Shown here: positions 54,701 to 64,000 of the stretch, one piece after another
Layout: each line of letters starts with the position of its first letter
Position numbering within the stretch: the stretch's first letter is position 1
DNA from: Linyphia triangularis
Taxonomy: Eukaryota; Arthropoda; Arachnida; Araneae; Linyphiidae
Reading direction: 5' to 3'
NCBI GenBank assembly: GCA_963978545.1
Contig: OZ021727.1
Location: 45,235,385 to 45,299,384, forward strand
DNA length: 64,000 nucleotides
The notes under the pieces: generated by a model
Database searches by the model: none
What the model was told of the DNA's origin: nothing
The model's input: the letters and a program-made list of their open reading frames with translations, nothing else
Translations under genes and position numbers: made by a program

Positions 54701-55194
54701 ATGGATGCTTATTATGATTGCTGGATGTTTTATGTGAGGAGGGTTTTTGGGGATATATTTCTTTTTTCTAGGTGTTTGGTTTGCGGTAATGTGCTGTAGT
54801 TTTAATGGCAGATGGGACATTTAATTAAATTGACATAAAAATTTATTATGCGCTGAGCAAATGCATGGTATTTGAGTTTTAGAATTAACTACTATATGTC
54901 TTGTCACTATATATTAATGATAGAAGTTTGATTGTCTAGTTGAAGGTCTAAAAATTCTATCAAATTAAACAAAACAAATATTATACTAAATATAGTTTTT
55001 AACGTTTTTATAAAGCATTTCTTACCCTTTCTATAAACATTCGTTTATAAAAGATATAAAACAAAATAAAATTGATCAACATTATACAATTATGATTGTT
55101 ATGAGATATATTGATACTATCCTTGGGAGAAAATATATTTAAGAAAACTTTCAAATATAAGCTATACATTGTTTCGTTCATAATTTTCAAGCAT

Positions 55195-55226
<32 letters not shown>

Positions 55227-55479
55227 CAGATTTTTAAAAATAACATTTCTTCATGATTTCCCTTCTATTCAAAACTTTCAATAACTATATCATAAACTAC
55301 TTATCAAATCATCAGAAAAGGATATTGATAATAACTTTTTTCATTTTCTTCATCACATTTTTAACTTTGCGGTGCAAAATTTCAAAATACAAAATTGCTC
55401 ATATTATTCTAGTTTACAATGCTTTTCTCACCTTTCTAAAAACTCGTTTGTAAAAAAAGTAAACCGTACAAATAGAAAA
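54701..55479. other. AT-rich sequence with a diverged duplication
   Basis: About 55 bp at 55013-55070 resemble 55418-55472: both read AARCNTTTCTYACC, then TTTCTA, then a TCGTTTRTAAAA block. The minus frames through them end alike (VRNAL, VRKAL), which reflects the duplicated DNA and not a gene. (TTTA)n lies at 55199-55222. Confidence 0.6.
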
Positions 55480-55640
55480 AAAAAAAAAAAGAGTCAGACA
55501 GCACGAGCTGCTCGTTGATGGCCAAAGCAAGAAATAAGAGAGAAAAATTGACCTAGGGACTGCCAAAACAAACCATGATAAATGCGAATTCGCTTTAAGA
55601 GCTTTCGCCGGTCCCTCACTAACAAACAAAACATGATTTA
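55480..55640. promoter_or_regulatory. Short GC-richer island T
   Basis: A run of 14-15 A (about 55480) precedes AGCACGAGCTGCTCGTTG (55500-55517), whose ACGAGCTGCTCGT is a near-palindrome around an E-box-like CAGCTC core. No gene is seen. Confidence 0.25.
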
Positions 55641-56819
55641 TGTTCTGGACTATCACAGAATTAGAGAGTGTTTTTTCTTACTTCAGCCTGTTAAATTTAA
55701 CAGTTTCTTTTCTTGCGTTTTTCTTTTACTTCCCCTAGAAAGTACGTTCCACCTCTTCCATTTTCCACTTCTTCGTCAAGGAAAGATTCTGCTTTTGTTC
55801 AACTGCCCAAAAAATGAATCAAGTATAGTTGTTGTGTCTGATATTTCCCAGATATCATTTAGATGGGGCAGACTTTGGGAAAAGAGTATATAATCTTTCA
55901 AGTTTATCTCTATTGCATACCCCTTTTAAATTGCCATTTTCTTAACTAGGAGAAAGGGCTTTTTGAATCAGGTTCCTTTGTTGAAATAGCTATTTGGGAC
56001 TTCGGCAGATTATAGTAGGAGTGGATATACTTGGAATTCTTGTTTTGGAAGCCAGTGGTTGAAGTGTAGAATTAAATTACTTGGCGATAGATTCTGTGTT
56101 TTTAAATTGCTCATATTCGTGCAGTTTCAAAATGATATTTTAAAATGATTTTTTTTATCACAGAAATTCATTTAAAAGATCCTTAGACAACGTTTAAATT
56201 ATAAATCTTAGGAGCTTCTTTGTGAAACCCGATCAATCATAATTTGCCACCAATTCAGTGAAATTTACCTGTAAGTAATAGAAATAGACCATTGTGAAAG
56301 GGAGTCGGTAGGCATCAGAAGTTTTATTCAGTTTAGATACTTAAAATGCCTAGCTTGGATTTTCTATTCATCTAAGTATGAGTCCTTAAAATGATTTATT
56401 TCAGTTTTTGGTATTTACAACATCACAGTAGCACATAGTTGGAACATTACAATAATAGGTTTGTGGAACAATGGTAGTTTAAAATTGTTTATAAAATTAG
56501 GAGTTTTGATGATAGTTATGCCAATATGTTGATGACAGAAACAAATGGTTTTAGTCCACCTTGAAAATTTTAACTCCCCAAAATTTCAAATAACATTAAA
56601 AATAAAAAAAATAAATAAAAAAAAGCTGGGAAATTTTGTTGCTGTTTTATATTAAATGCGATTGCATAGCAATTACAGAACAAATGTTCCAAGAACATTA
56701 TCAACACTTTATTTTTAACGTTAAAAACACTAGTTTGTTTTCCAATTATTACTTACATTTGATTCATTGCAGAATTAAAAGTACTTCTTAAAACTAAACA
56801 TAAATACAAGGTTAAATAC
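55641..56819. other. AT-rich sequence without genes
   Basis: A 103-codon frame (55582-55893) is Phe/Leu/Ser-rich with no recognised domain. Confidence 0.6.
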
Positions 56820-57220
56820 CATCATCAAATTCTTTCATTATTGGTTCCTTTGTTCGAAGAGACCCCATACGAAGCAGGAAAATGACTGTTATCCTTAACG
56901 AGTTAAAGTCGCAGTTAAGACAGTTTAAATAGGAAGTCCCTGGCACAAACCACACTAAATCCTTTGTTATGAGCTCTTATTTATACAACGGCCGAACGGA
57001 AGATTTTGAAGAGGAAAAAGTGACATATTTCCCAAGTGCAGTTCACTAGTATGCAAAGGCAAAAGAAAGAAATCGCGGCATCTTTTGATCTCGGCGTTCG
57101 TTTCCTGCATAGAAAGATTTCTTTGTAGTTCTTGCAGGAAAAAACTTAATGGTTTGTTAGCCCTCCCACAGTAAAATCTTGTTCTTATTCTTGTTTATTC
57201 CCAATCTCTCCTTGCATTTA
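56820..57220. promoter_or_regulatory. GC-richer island U, candidate regulatory DNA
   Basis: Unique, modestly GC-enriched DNA with an ACGGCCGAACGG stretch (56988-56999) and GATCTCGGCGTTCG (57088-57101). No open frame is present. Confidence 0.25.
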
Positions 57221-57799
57221 TTTTTTCTTAATTGGGTTCAAAATGCTACGTATAATGGTGGCAGTTCTAACGTTAATGCCACCTAGCGAGTGTAGGCAGA
57301 ACATTGTTAAACTTAGTATTTATTTTTAGATCTGTAGGACTTTTACCAGTGGAAGAGACAAAGCATTTACACAGATTTACTAAAATGTTTTAATATGCTT
57401 GCCTGAAATCTTCAAAGTTTAAATTTCAGGGTCAATTCTGATTGTGGCATTTTTGAAATGAATGATACAGAAAAATCAAACATACGAGCAGGTAATGAGG
57501 GGGGGGGGGGGGAAGAGAGAAAGAAAAAAAAAGAGAAAAAAAACACACATTCGAATGATTTGTTAGCTTAAACTAAATGCTAGTTTTTAATTAAGTAAAG
57601 AATTTAAATACATAATATTACATCTATGAGTCCATATAAGTAACGATATTTGAAACAAGTCAATTCGTGTGACACATATATGCAAACAATAACACTTTTT
57701 AAATCGTTAATTTTTTTAACGCAACTTAATTTGTTTTCATAGCCCTTAGGACTATGAATTTTAGTTAATGTTTCTTTTATATGTTTTATTTTATTATGC
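57221..57799. other. AT-rich sequence with a G-run
   Basis: G14 (57499-57512) runs into an A/G-only tract to about 57541. No gene is seen. Confidence 0.7.
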
Positions 57800-57896
57800 A
57801 TAGTACGCTGTAATTTTTTTATACATAGTATGCTGTATTTTTTATGTATAGAATGCTGCATTCTTTTGTAAATAGTAAGCTGTATTCTTTTACATA
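57800..57896. repeat. Minisatellite, about 24-bp unit, 4 copies
   Basis: Units starting ATAGTANGCTGTATT (57800, 57825, 57848, 57872) are each followed by a T-rich stretch. The copies are diverged. Confidence 0.85.
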
Positions 57897-58533
57897 TATA
57901 ATTCTGACTGAAACAGTAAAAACCAAAAGAAGCCTTTTATCTATTAAAAGAAGAAGAAAAAAAAAAAAAAAAAAAAGCGTAAAGTAATACATCCAGTAAA
58001 TTTCTTAGAAACGTAAATAATGTTATGGCAAAAGCATATAATTTCCTATGTTCCATATATTATTAGAAATTTAAATAATATGGGAAATCATATGATCTAA
58101 TATGTCATTGTATTAATTTGATTTTCAATATTTTGTCTGAAATAAAATCTTTTCTAAAAAAAGCTTCCCTTAAAACTGTTTCAATAAGAAAATTTAATAT
58201 GAGTCATAAAGTGGGAATTTAATAAGTACTTCACTATCTTCTATCCGTAAATTCTAATTTTACCCCTAACTTCTTCCAAAGTAAGGCATAGGCAAAACTT
58301 ACCTTCGTTTGTTAGTGAACCACAAAAAATAGGTATGTGTCCACCACTGAAGTTTTAATGACTTCCAGTGATGTATTTGACTGGCAAAGATAGACATAAC
58401 TAAAAAATTTAAATTTCACTTAACATCCAAGTAATTTATATTTTCTAGTAGCTAATTAAACTTTAAATCTTACTAAAACCATTTTCATAGATACTCTCAT
58501 CTTCAGTATTCACCAAATCAATCTGAATTAACC
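57897..58533. other. AT-rich sequence without genes
   Basis: An A-run (57958-57976) and nothing else of note. Confidence 0.65.
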
Positions 58534-58541
58534 CTATAGTG

Positions 58542-59212
58542 CAGCGTTATCCACTACGAGGTCAGTAGCAGATTTTCTGTGGCTCGCCGACTGCGCAGAA
58601 GATTAAAAAATCAAATTTCACGATATGGATTTTTTTTTTTACATAATTGTAATTCGTCCGAAATAGCATGTGTTAACTGTGTTAAGCAGAGCTCTCCACT
58701 ACGTGCCCGAAGAAACTATATGAAGAAGCTTTTAACCTGATGCTTTTGATCAAGAATAAATAAAGGAATAACTTAACTGAATCGCATTTGGAAAATTTAT
58801 TAAGACTGTTTTCCACAAATACTGCGACAGACAGTGACTCTATCATAAAATAAAGTGAACAATTTCGACAGTCATCGCCTCATAATAGATATTGACTAAA
58901 ACAAAAGTAATTTAGAAGTAAATTTTAAATACTTTTACAAAAAGTTAGGTCAGGTCCCATTGTCACTTTGGAACAAATGATTCACTTCTATTTTAGACTT
59001 TAATTTACTAATAAGGAAAATTATTAATTTTTAATTAGTTGAAGAAAAAAATAGAAGAAAAAAACACATTTTTTCCCAGTTTTTAGAAATGCTATATAAT
59101 TTAAAATCAATTATAATTAAAAAAAAAAAAAAAATGTATTGGAGTATCCATCCTGCGAATAGCTCCAACATAAGTCATACAATCCGCTTCTAAAAGTTAG
59201 TGGCGGACGCTG
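58542..59212. mobile_element. Second hAT-like element, 671 bp
   Basis: The left end is CAGCGTTATCCACTACGAGG. The right end, reverse-complemented, is CAGCGTCCGCCACTAACTTT; they agree at 12 of the first 15 bases. The flanking 8-mers CTATAGTG (58534-58541) and CTCTAGTG (59213-59220) agree at 7 of 8. A subterminal copy of the left motif, CAGAGCTCTCCACTACGTGC, lies at 58687-58706. There is no transposase frame. The short inverted repeats make the call less certain than for the first element. Confidence 0.7.
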
Positions 59213-59220
59213 CTCTAGTG

Positions 59221-59852
59221 CATAGTGTGCATATATACTACACAGCTTGGAAGTAAATTTGAGTAATAATTGATATCTTTTATTGCAATTAATTATATCA
59301 GTCATATTAAGATTGTCCCTACCTACAAAGGTATTTTTATTAGTATACATTTTTATAGTAAACCCAGTTATATGACTGTTAGTTGCATCATAAAGAAAAA
59401 AAAATCATACACTAGAAGGTTAAAAGTAATAATGCGAACTTTTTGTTTACGTTCCAGTAAACGTATATATGATGATATATTGTAGTCACTTGTCTTGTTT
59501 GTTAAATGAATAATACTAATTTTTAGAAATCTAAACAAGGTGTTGACAGAAGTTTTTAATGTTTATATATGAGTTCACCCGAGTTCACCTTGAGTGTTTA
59601 ATTAAACTAATAATCATTGTATTTAATGTTTTTGGGTAGTTGCATAAAAACTTAAATGTAATTGAAACTTCTGAAAAATAACTTATATTTCTTACATGCA
59701 GAATTTTTTTTTTATGTTTGAATTCAAAACCAGGTGTTTCAATGTTAATATTTTTGAATTCATGTAGAAAATATTATCTTCACCGAGTTCACTTTAAGTT
59801 TAGTATTATGTTCATACTTTTTTTGAATTCGACCACTTTGGAAATAAATGGA

Positions 59853-59897
<45 letters not shown>

Positions 59898-60169
59898 ATT
59901 TATAACTATTTGACTGTATTCCGACATTTCCGAATATCGTGATTTTAGATATATATTTCAATTTTAAAATCTATACCTTAATCTGTAATGCATCATAAAT
60001 TTGTTTATTAAGACACATGAATTGTTTATTACAGGTGAATATTCTTACAGTTTATTCAAATTATAAATCATGAAAAGCTAAGTATCCTGTCAAAACATCA
60101 GTTTATTTTTATTCTTTGTTTCAAAATTCAAAATTGTCATAGCCTCATTTAAAGCGAGGAAGTTGGTAC
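59221..60169. other. AT-rich sequence without genes
   Basis: (AT)n at about 59857-59890. GAGTTCAC words recur near 59571, 59582 and 59784. No gene is seen. Confidence 0.65.
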
Positions 60170-60480
60170 TAAGTGACCAAAAACCATTTCCCCCTCTCAG
60201 TTTTCTTGACAGTTATGAACATTTAATTCCAATAAAGGATATAAGTCATCGTCAAATAAACAGGGGAGAGTAGCAATAAAAGCAACATAAAGAAGTATCT
60301 AAAATTAAACAAAAAAATTCCCTGAACTATTTCGACTCCAATTACTGCCAATAAAAACTCACAGATGATCTAAGAAAATGGAAGAAAAATTAGGCTGCTA
60401 CCAATTACCATTTAACTCGTTTTGAAAAAGGGAAAAGGTAAAAAGTAAAACCAATATTCGTCAGAAAATAAATGAAGAAC

Positions 60481-60512
<32 letters not shown>

Positions 60513-60870
60513 CGTGGCGTCCTTTTCAAATGTCATTTCATCAGACAAAAGATATCGTTCTGAAATGAAAATTGGAGGAGATGGGGAAGAAATATGACGT
60601 TTAAAATTTGTTCGAAAAAAAAAAATACCAGAACAAAAGAAAGACCAATTGGATGTCGTGCTATCTAAGGGTGAATGGAAAATTGCTTTTAGCATGTAGA
60701 GCTGTTGAAATTACGTGGAAGAGTTACGGCAGCGTGTGAAAATATTTGACGTAACTGCCTCTTAACAAGGAAGTTCCGATAATTAGAATAATGGTAACTT
60801 TTCGCTGAATAAGCACGTCAATCAATCACGGGCTTCTGTTTACTTTGATAATGTCTGAGATTGACTGAAT
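60170..60870. promoter_or_regulatory. Mixed island V with an A28 run
   Basis: Short GC-richer segments surround A28 (60485-60512). ACGTCAATCAATCACGGG (60816-60833) contains an Exd/Pbx-type TGATTGAT on the minus strand. A 96-codon minus frame (60405-60695) crosses the A-run and is Phe-rich; it is not a gene. Confidence 0.25.
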
Positions 60871-61699
60871 GAATGGGGACAATTAAATTTCACATTGAAA
60901 TTTCTTTTCAGATTGCCTACACTGACATTGTTAAGTGTGAAGGGCCTACGATCAATTTTGGTGATACAAATAGTAACTTAAATTGTAACTTAAAAACAAT
61001 ACATTTTACTTGTTTTATTAAATATTTATAACTAAAGTTGAAGAAGTATTTCTCCAAATATGTAGTTTTAAACAGACTAAATCTTGATTTATTGACTCTG
61101 AAACCTAAATATATAGCCATAGCTAATGGCAATCGTGTCTTAGACTAGATCTTAACCTCTGAACCTCTAAAACATGTGTGACGTAACAATGTTGAATATA
61201 AAATAACTACCAAAATTATACAATGTTGTGTATTAATCAACCAATCCTTATTTTTTACAATTTAATGCTGTATTATATAAATTAAAAAGTGACTATCATT
61301 TAATATAGTTGCAAAGGCTGTAGAAAATTTCATTCACTTTTAAAATTAAAGGTTAAAAATATGTTTTATGAAAATGGCATCACTCTAAATCACACTAACA
61401 TTAGGAATACTGTTTCAAATATGATTTAAACATTAGTTTAATTCTCTTAATTTTGGAATATCTATAATTTATTTTACACAAAGACACACTATTCTACAAG
61501 TAGTAAAAAATTTGAAACTCCCTTGTGTATTGGGGTTATTCTGAAATACTTAACCGACGTAATTTTGGCACTAGTAAATTCATTACCTAAAAATAATCTT
61601 TTATTTTCAAAGATGAACTAACTCTATAAATTTATTTTTATAATTTCTGATTCTGAATTGACTGAAAAGATCACAGTTCCAGATAAGGATATCTTTTAA
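60871..61699. other. AT-rich sequence without genes
   Basis: Nothing is recognised. Confidence 0.65.
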
Positions 61700-62400
61700 A
61701 ATTCAACAAGCAATTCCACCTTCTTCTCCAGGACACTTAATTACACCATGTCTTTCCCAATGCCATTTACATTCCTCAAAGAAACAACCACGTCTATACA
61801 TCATCCGTTCAAGACTATGTTTACTTTAAAGTTAAAGCAATGCTAATCTTTTCCATCTCTTCAATCTCAATTCCTCAAAAATTAAAACCGGTGCCAGGCA
61901 CCTTCTTCCATCCATCTCTCTCTCAGTGCCACTTTACTAACAAAGTTTCTCCAAGCCATCCTTGTTTCTGATGGCGCGATCCCTATTTTTTAAGCTATTT
62001 TTTTTTTTTTTTGCTCTCCATCCTCTTCGGCATTTTCTTCTCTCTTTTCTTAAAGGTAAAGCGTAGCGGTGGCGACATTGATAAATTATCGAAAGCTTTC
62101 CCGCGTCAAGTAAAGAAGCGAATTGTGCTTCAGAAAAAGCTCTGAGTGAATAATCAGTCTTCTTCTAGGGCTCGGCGGTGAGCCAGACGCGACAGTTTTC
62201 TCAGAGTGCGTACCACTGTCAGACGTATTATGTTACGAGAGGTGCAGTTGGCTATGAGCGTGTGTAGAGTCTTTTCACTGCAACACCCACTGGAAACGAC
62301 TGTAATGAAAGACGAGTCGGGACACTGACAAAGCAAATTGCAATGTTTTAAAAATAACAGAAAGCACTGTAAGCAGGCGTTGTCTGTCACTACCAGAATT
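61700..62400. other. Island W with an uncharacterised minus frame
   Basis: GC rises from about 62030 to 62330. A minus frame (62154-62390, 78 codons, GTG at its start and no ATG) ends in a basic stretch, RTLRKLSRLAHRRALEED. I recognise no family. A pyrimidine-rich segment (about 61900-62055) lies to its left. Confidence 0.25.
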
Positions 62401-63388
62401 ATTTTTTTAGAGCGTAATTTTAATTAAGTATTTATGGTTTGTTTCAATTTTTTTTTATATATGTATTTACAACGAAATCATTGGTTTAGTTACTATTTAC
62501 GTATTATTTTCCATAACATACCAGATACAGCCTGCAAATTAAAAATCTTAAAATAAGACACAAAAGTGTTACTGGATTAAGACGCCAAGTGGAGTTTTAA
62601 TTTTTAAGGCATTAATGCTTTTGATATTGGGGGAATTTTCAGATAGTTGAAATGTCTGAATGGGCTGAGTATCCTTATTCACCATATACCCTTATTTACC
62701 ATTGTACCCCATAAGGTCCAAAGCCCGTGCTGAGGGCCTCTCGAATTTTGAGGGTCACCAAAATACTTGAAATTTTTTGAATTATTGTGTAACTATTAAT
62801 ATTCTGTCCAGTGCATTTTATTAATGCCATAAAATATGATAATATATTTTGATAACATTTGTTAATAAAATATTAATATCCTGAAAATTATTTAATCAAT
62901 ATGGTAATCAAAATTGTTTTAATAACACCAACAATCGTCAATGAGGTTACCCTCATCTGCTATGTTACGCCTATGGTAATCAGTTTTCTACATCAGGCCC
63001 TGGTCCATGGCGAAACTTATTGTCAATTTACGAAAGATTTGAAACAAAATTTGTTATTTTTAGAAGTAGATTGTTTTTTAATTAAGTAGATTAACTTGTT
63101 CTAGACTAAATCATTTACTAGTACTATAATCAAAAAAGAGCATGGACCACATTGACAAAGAACTTTTAAATGGGAAATTTGCCCTCCATTAAAGCTCACG
63201 TTGAAAAATCCTTTTTAGGTGCATTTTTCTCTATATTTACTTGGCATTGTGTAAACATTAATTGAAAAATTTAAATTTAAAAAAAAAAATCTTTATAGAT
63301 TATGAGAAAATACATAATTACATTTTGAAAAATGAAATTCTGAGATAAACAGTTTTAGAAAAGCTGGAGAAATAAGATTTAACTCTAA
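62401..63388. other. AT-rich sequence with a possible transposon edge
   Basis: ATCAGGCCCTG ends at 63002; reversed, it is CAGGGCCTGAT, the same 11 bases as the left end of the 49717 element. CATAGGCGTAACATAG just inside, on the minus strand, also has a hAT-like look. No partner end was found. Confidence 0.4.
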
Positions 63389-63486
63389 CCAGATAGCACA
63401 TCGGTATTGAGCAATATTGGGAACATGAGTTCAGGGAAGTTTGGCCAGTCCATGACGAATTTCGAGCATCGTTTTGTAATGCAAGA

Positions 63487-63517
<31 letters not shown>

Positions 63518-63933
63518 AAAACCATCATGAAACCTAATTTTTTACCTTTCTTATAATACTACATTTTAATTTTAAAACTCTGCATCAACAGTTCAAAATT
63601 TTAAGTATATTTTACCCAGCACTGGGCGAGATTGGACAAGATCCGTAGCAACGGAGTCTACAACGGTTCACATCGGGAATGGCCAAAGTCAGCCGATATT
63701 CAGCCCAAGTACCTACTGTCACTTGGCCACTACAAGGCCGATAGTGATGGCCACTCGTGAAGGTGCACCCAGTGGGAGGGCTTTTGTTGCCCTAAACTTA
63801 GGACATGCACGTCTTATATTCATGTCTTACCCCGGATTCGAACAGAGACAACGTGGTAGTTTGATACGCTAACCACTATGCTGAATGGGCGACATGTCAG
63901 CCAATATTAGCCAGTGGATTTGTGTTACTGGGG
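63389..63933 (-). mobile_element. MITE family M1, copy 4, split by a SINE
   Basis: The ends are CCAGATAGCACATCGG (plus) and, reverse-complemented, CCCCAGTAACACAAATCC. It lies in the opposite orientation to copies 1-3: the inner landmark reads TGGGCGAGATTGGACAAGATCC here. A T-run expansion lies at 63490-63508. Removing the inserted SINE brings it to about 340 bp, the length of copies 1 and 2. Confidence 0.8.
63701..63895 (-). mobile_element. tRNA-derived SINE nested in MITE M1
   Basis: On the minus strand it has an A-box region, CAGCATAGTGGTTAGCG, and a B box, TGTTCGAATCCGG, followed by TAAGACATGAATATAAGACG and a CTTGGCCACT-type body. A 13-bp target duplication with one mismatch flanks it (GTCAGCCGATATT 63688-63700, GTCAGCCAATATT 63896-63908). 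The body differs from families 1 and 2, so it is a third family. Confidence 0.85.
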
Positions 63934-64000
63934 TGATAGCATTTAAAAAAAAGATACATAATTCAAAATACTTTCAGTACCGAAATGTTTCAGGTACTGT
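63934..64000. other. AT-rich right edge
   Basis: 67 bp of unremarkable sequence. Confidence 0.6.

Noticed and set aside
62700..63010. A complete third hAT-like element
   Set aside because: Only the right edge (CAGGGCCTGAT on the minus strand at 63002) is convincing. The candidate left edge near 62730 lacks a CAG start and a matching 8-bp duplication.

Overview
This window looks like animal nuclear DNA from a long-read assembly. It is very AT-rich, dense in microsatellites and homopolymers, and carries tRNA-derived SINEs, MITE-type DNA transposons and a decayed LINE. An arthropod, possibly a chelicerate, is my guess from general texture only; no gene here proves it. I found no convincing protein-coding gene, tRNA, rRNA or bacterial-type feature. 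The long open frames are microsatellite translations, chance frames of about 60-130 codons, or frames in GC-richer islands that lack a normal ATG start.

Layout. 213-3012 is a near-perfect (GTT)6(ATT)n array of about 2.8 kb, followed by A29 and a 248-bp (TA)n at 4098-4374. From about 7 kb to 62 kb the sequence alternates between AT-rich desert and at least 23 compact GC-richer, apparently unique islands of about 0.2-0.8 kb. Some islands hold recurrent words (CGCCAAGG, ATGGCGG) or recognisable factor-type sites. The simplest reading is a gene desert or a very large intron carrying cis-regulatory elements, but this rests on composition alone.

Mobile DNA. There are three copies of one tRNA-derived SINE family (5690, 40155, 48146; all minus) and two of a second family (31715, 43048; plus). 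A further SINE (63701-63895) is nested inside a MITE. One MITE family with CCAGRTARCACA-like ends occurs four times (23216, 25261, 38852, 63389). Two hAT-like elements have near-matching 8-bp target duplications (49717-50349, with strong internal hairpins, and 58542-59212). A pogo/Tigger-like MITE lies at 14780-15351 and a short foldback MITE at 32720-32886. A repeat at 34867-35724 contains 4.6 nearly identical 148-bp tandem units. The end of a LINE reverse-transcriptase ORF, broken by stops, lies at about 27925-28260.

Minisatellites with periods of about 24 bp (33322, 57800) and about 42 bp (45089) complete the picture. The best-supported content is the set of mobile elements with boundaries and target duplications. 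The more speculative content is the island array and a few exon-like open frames (32041-32262, 37849-38247).
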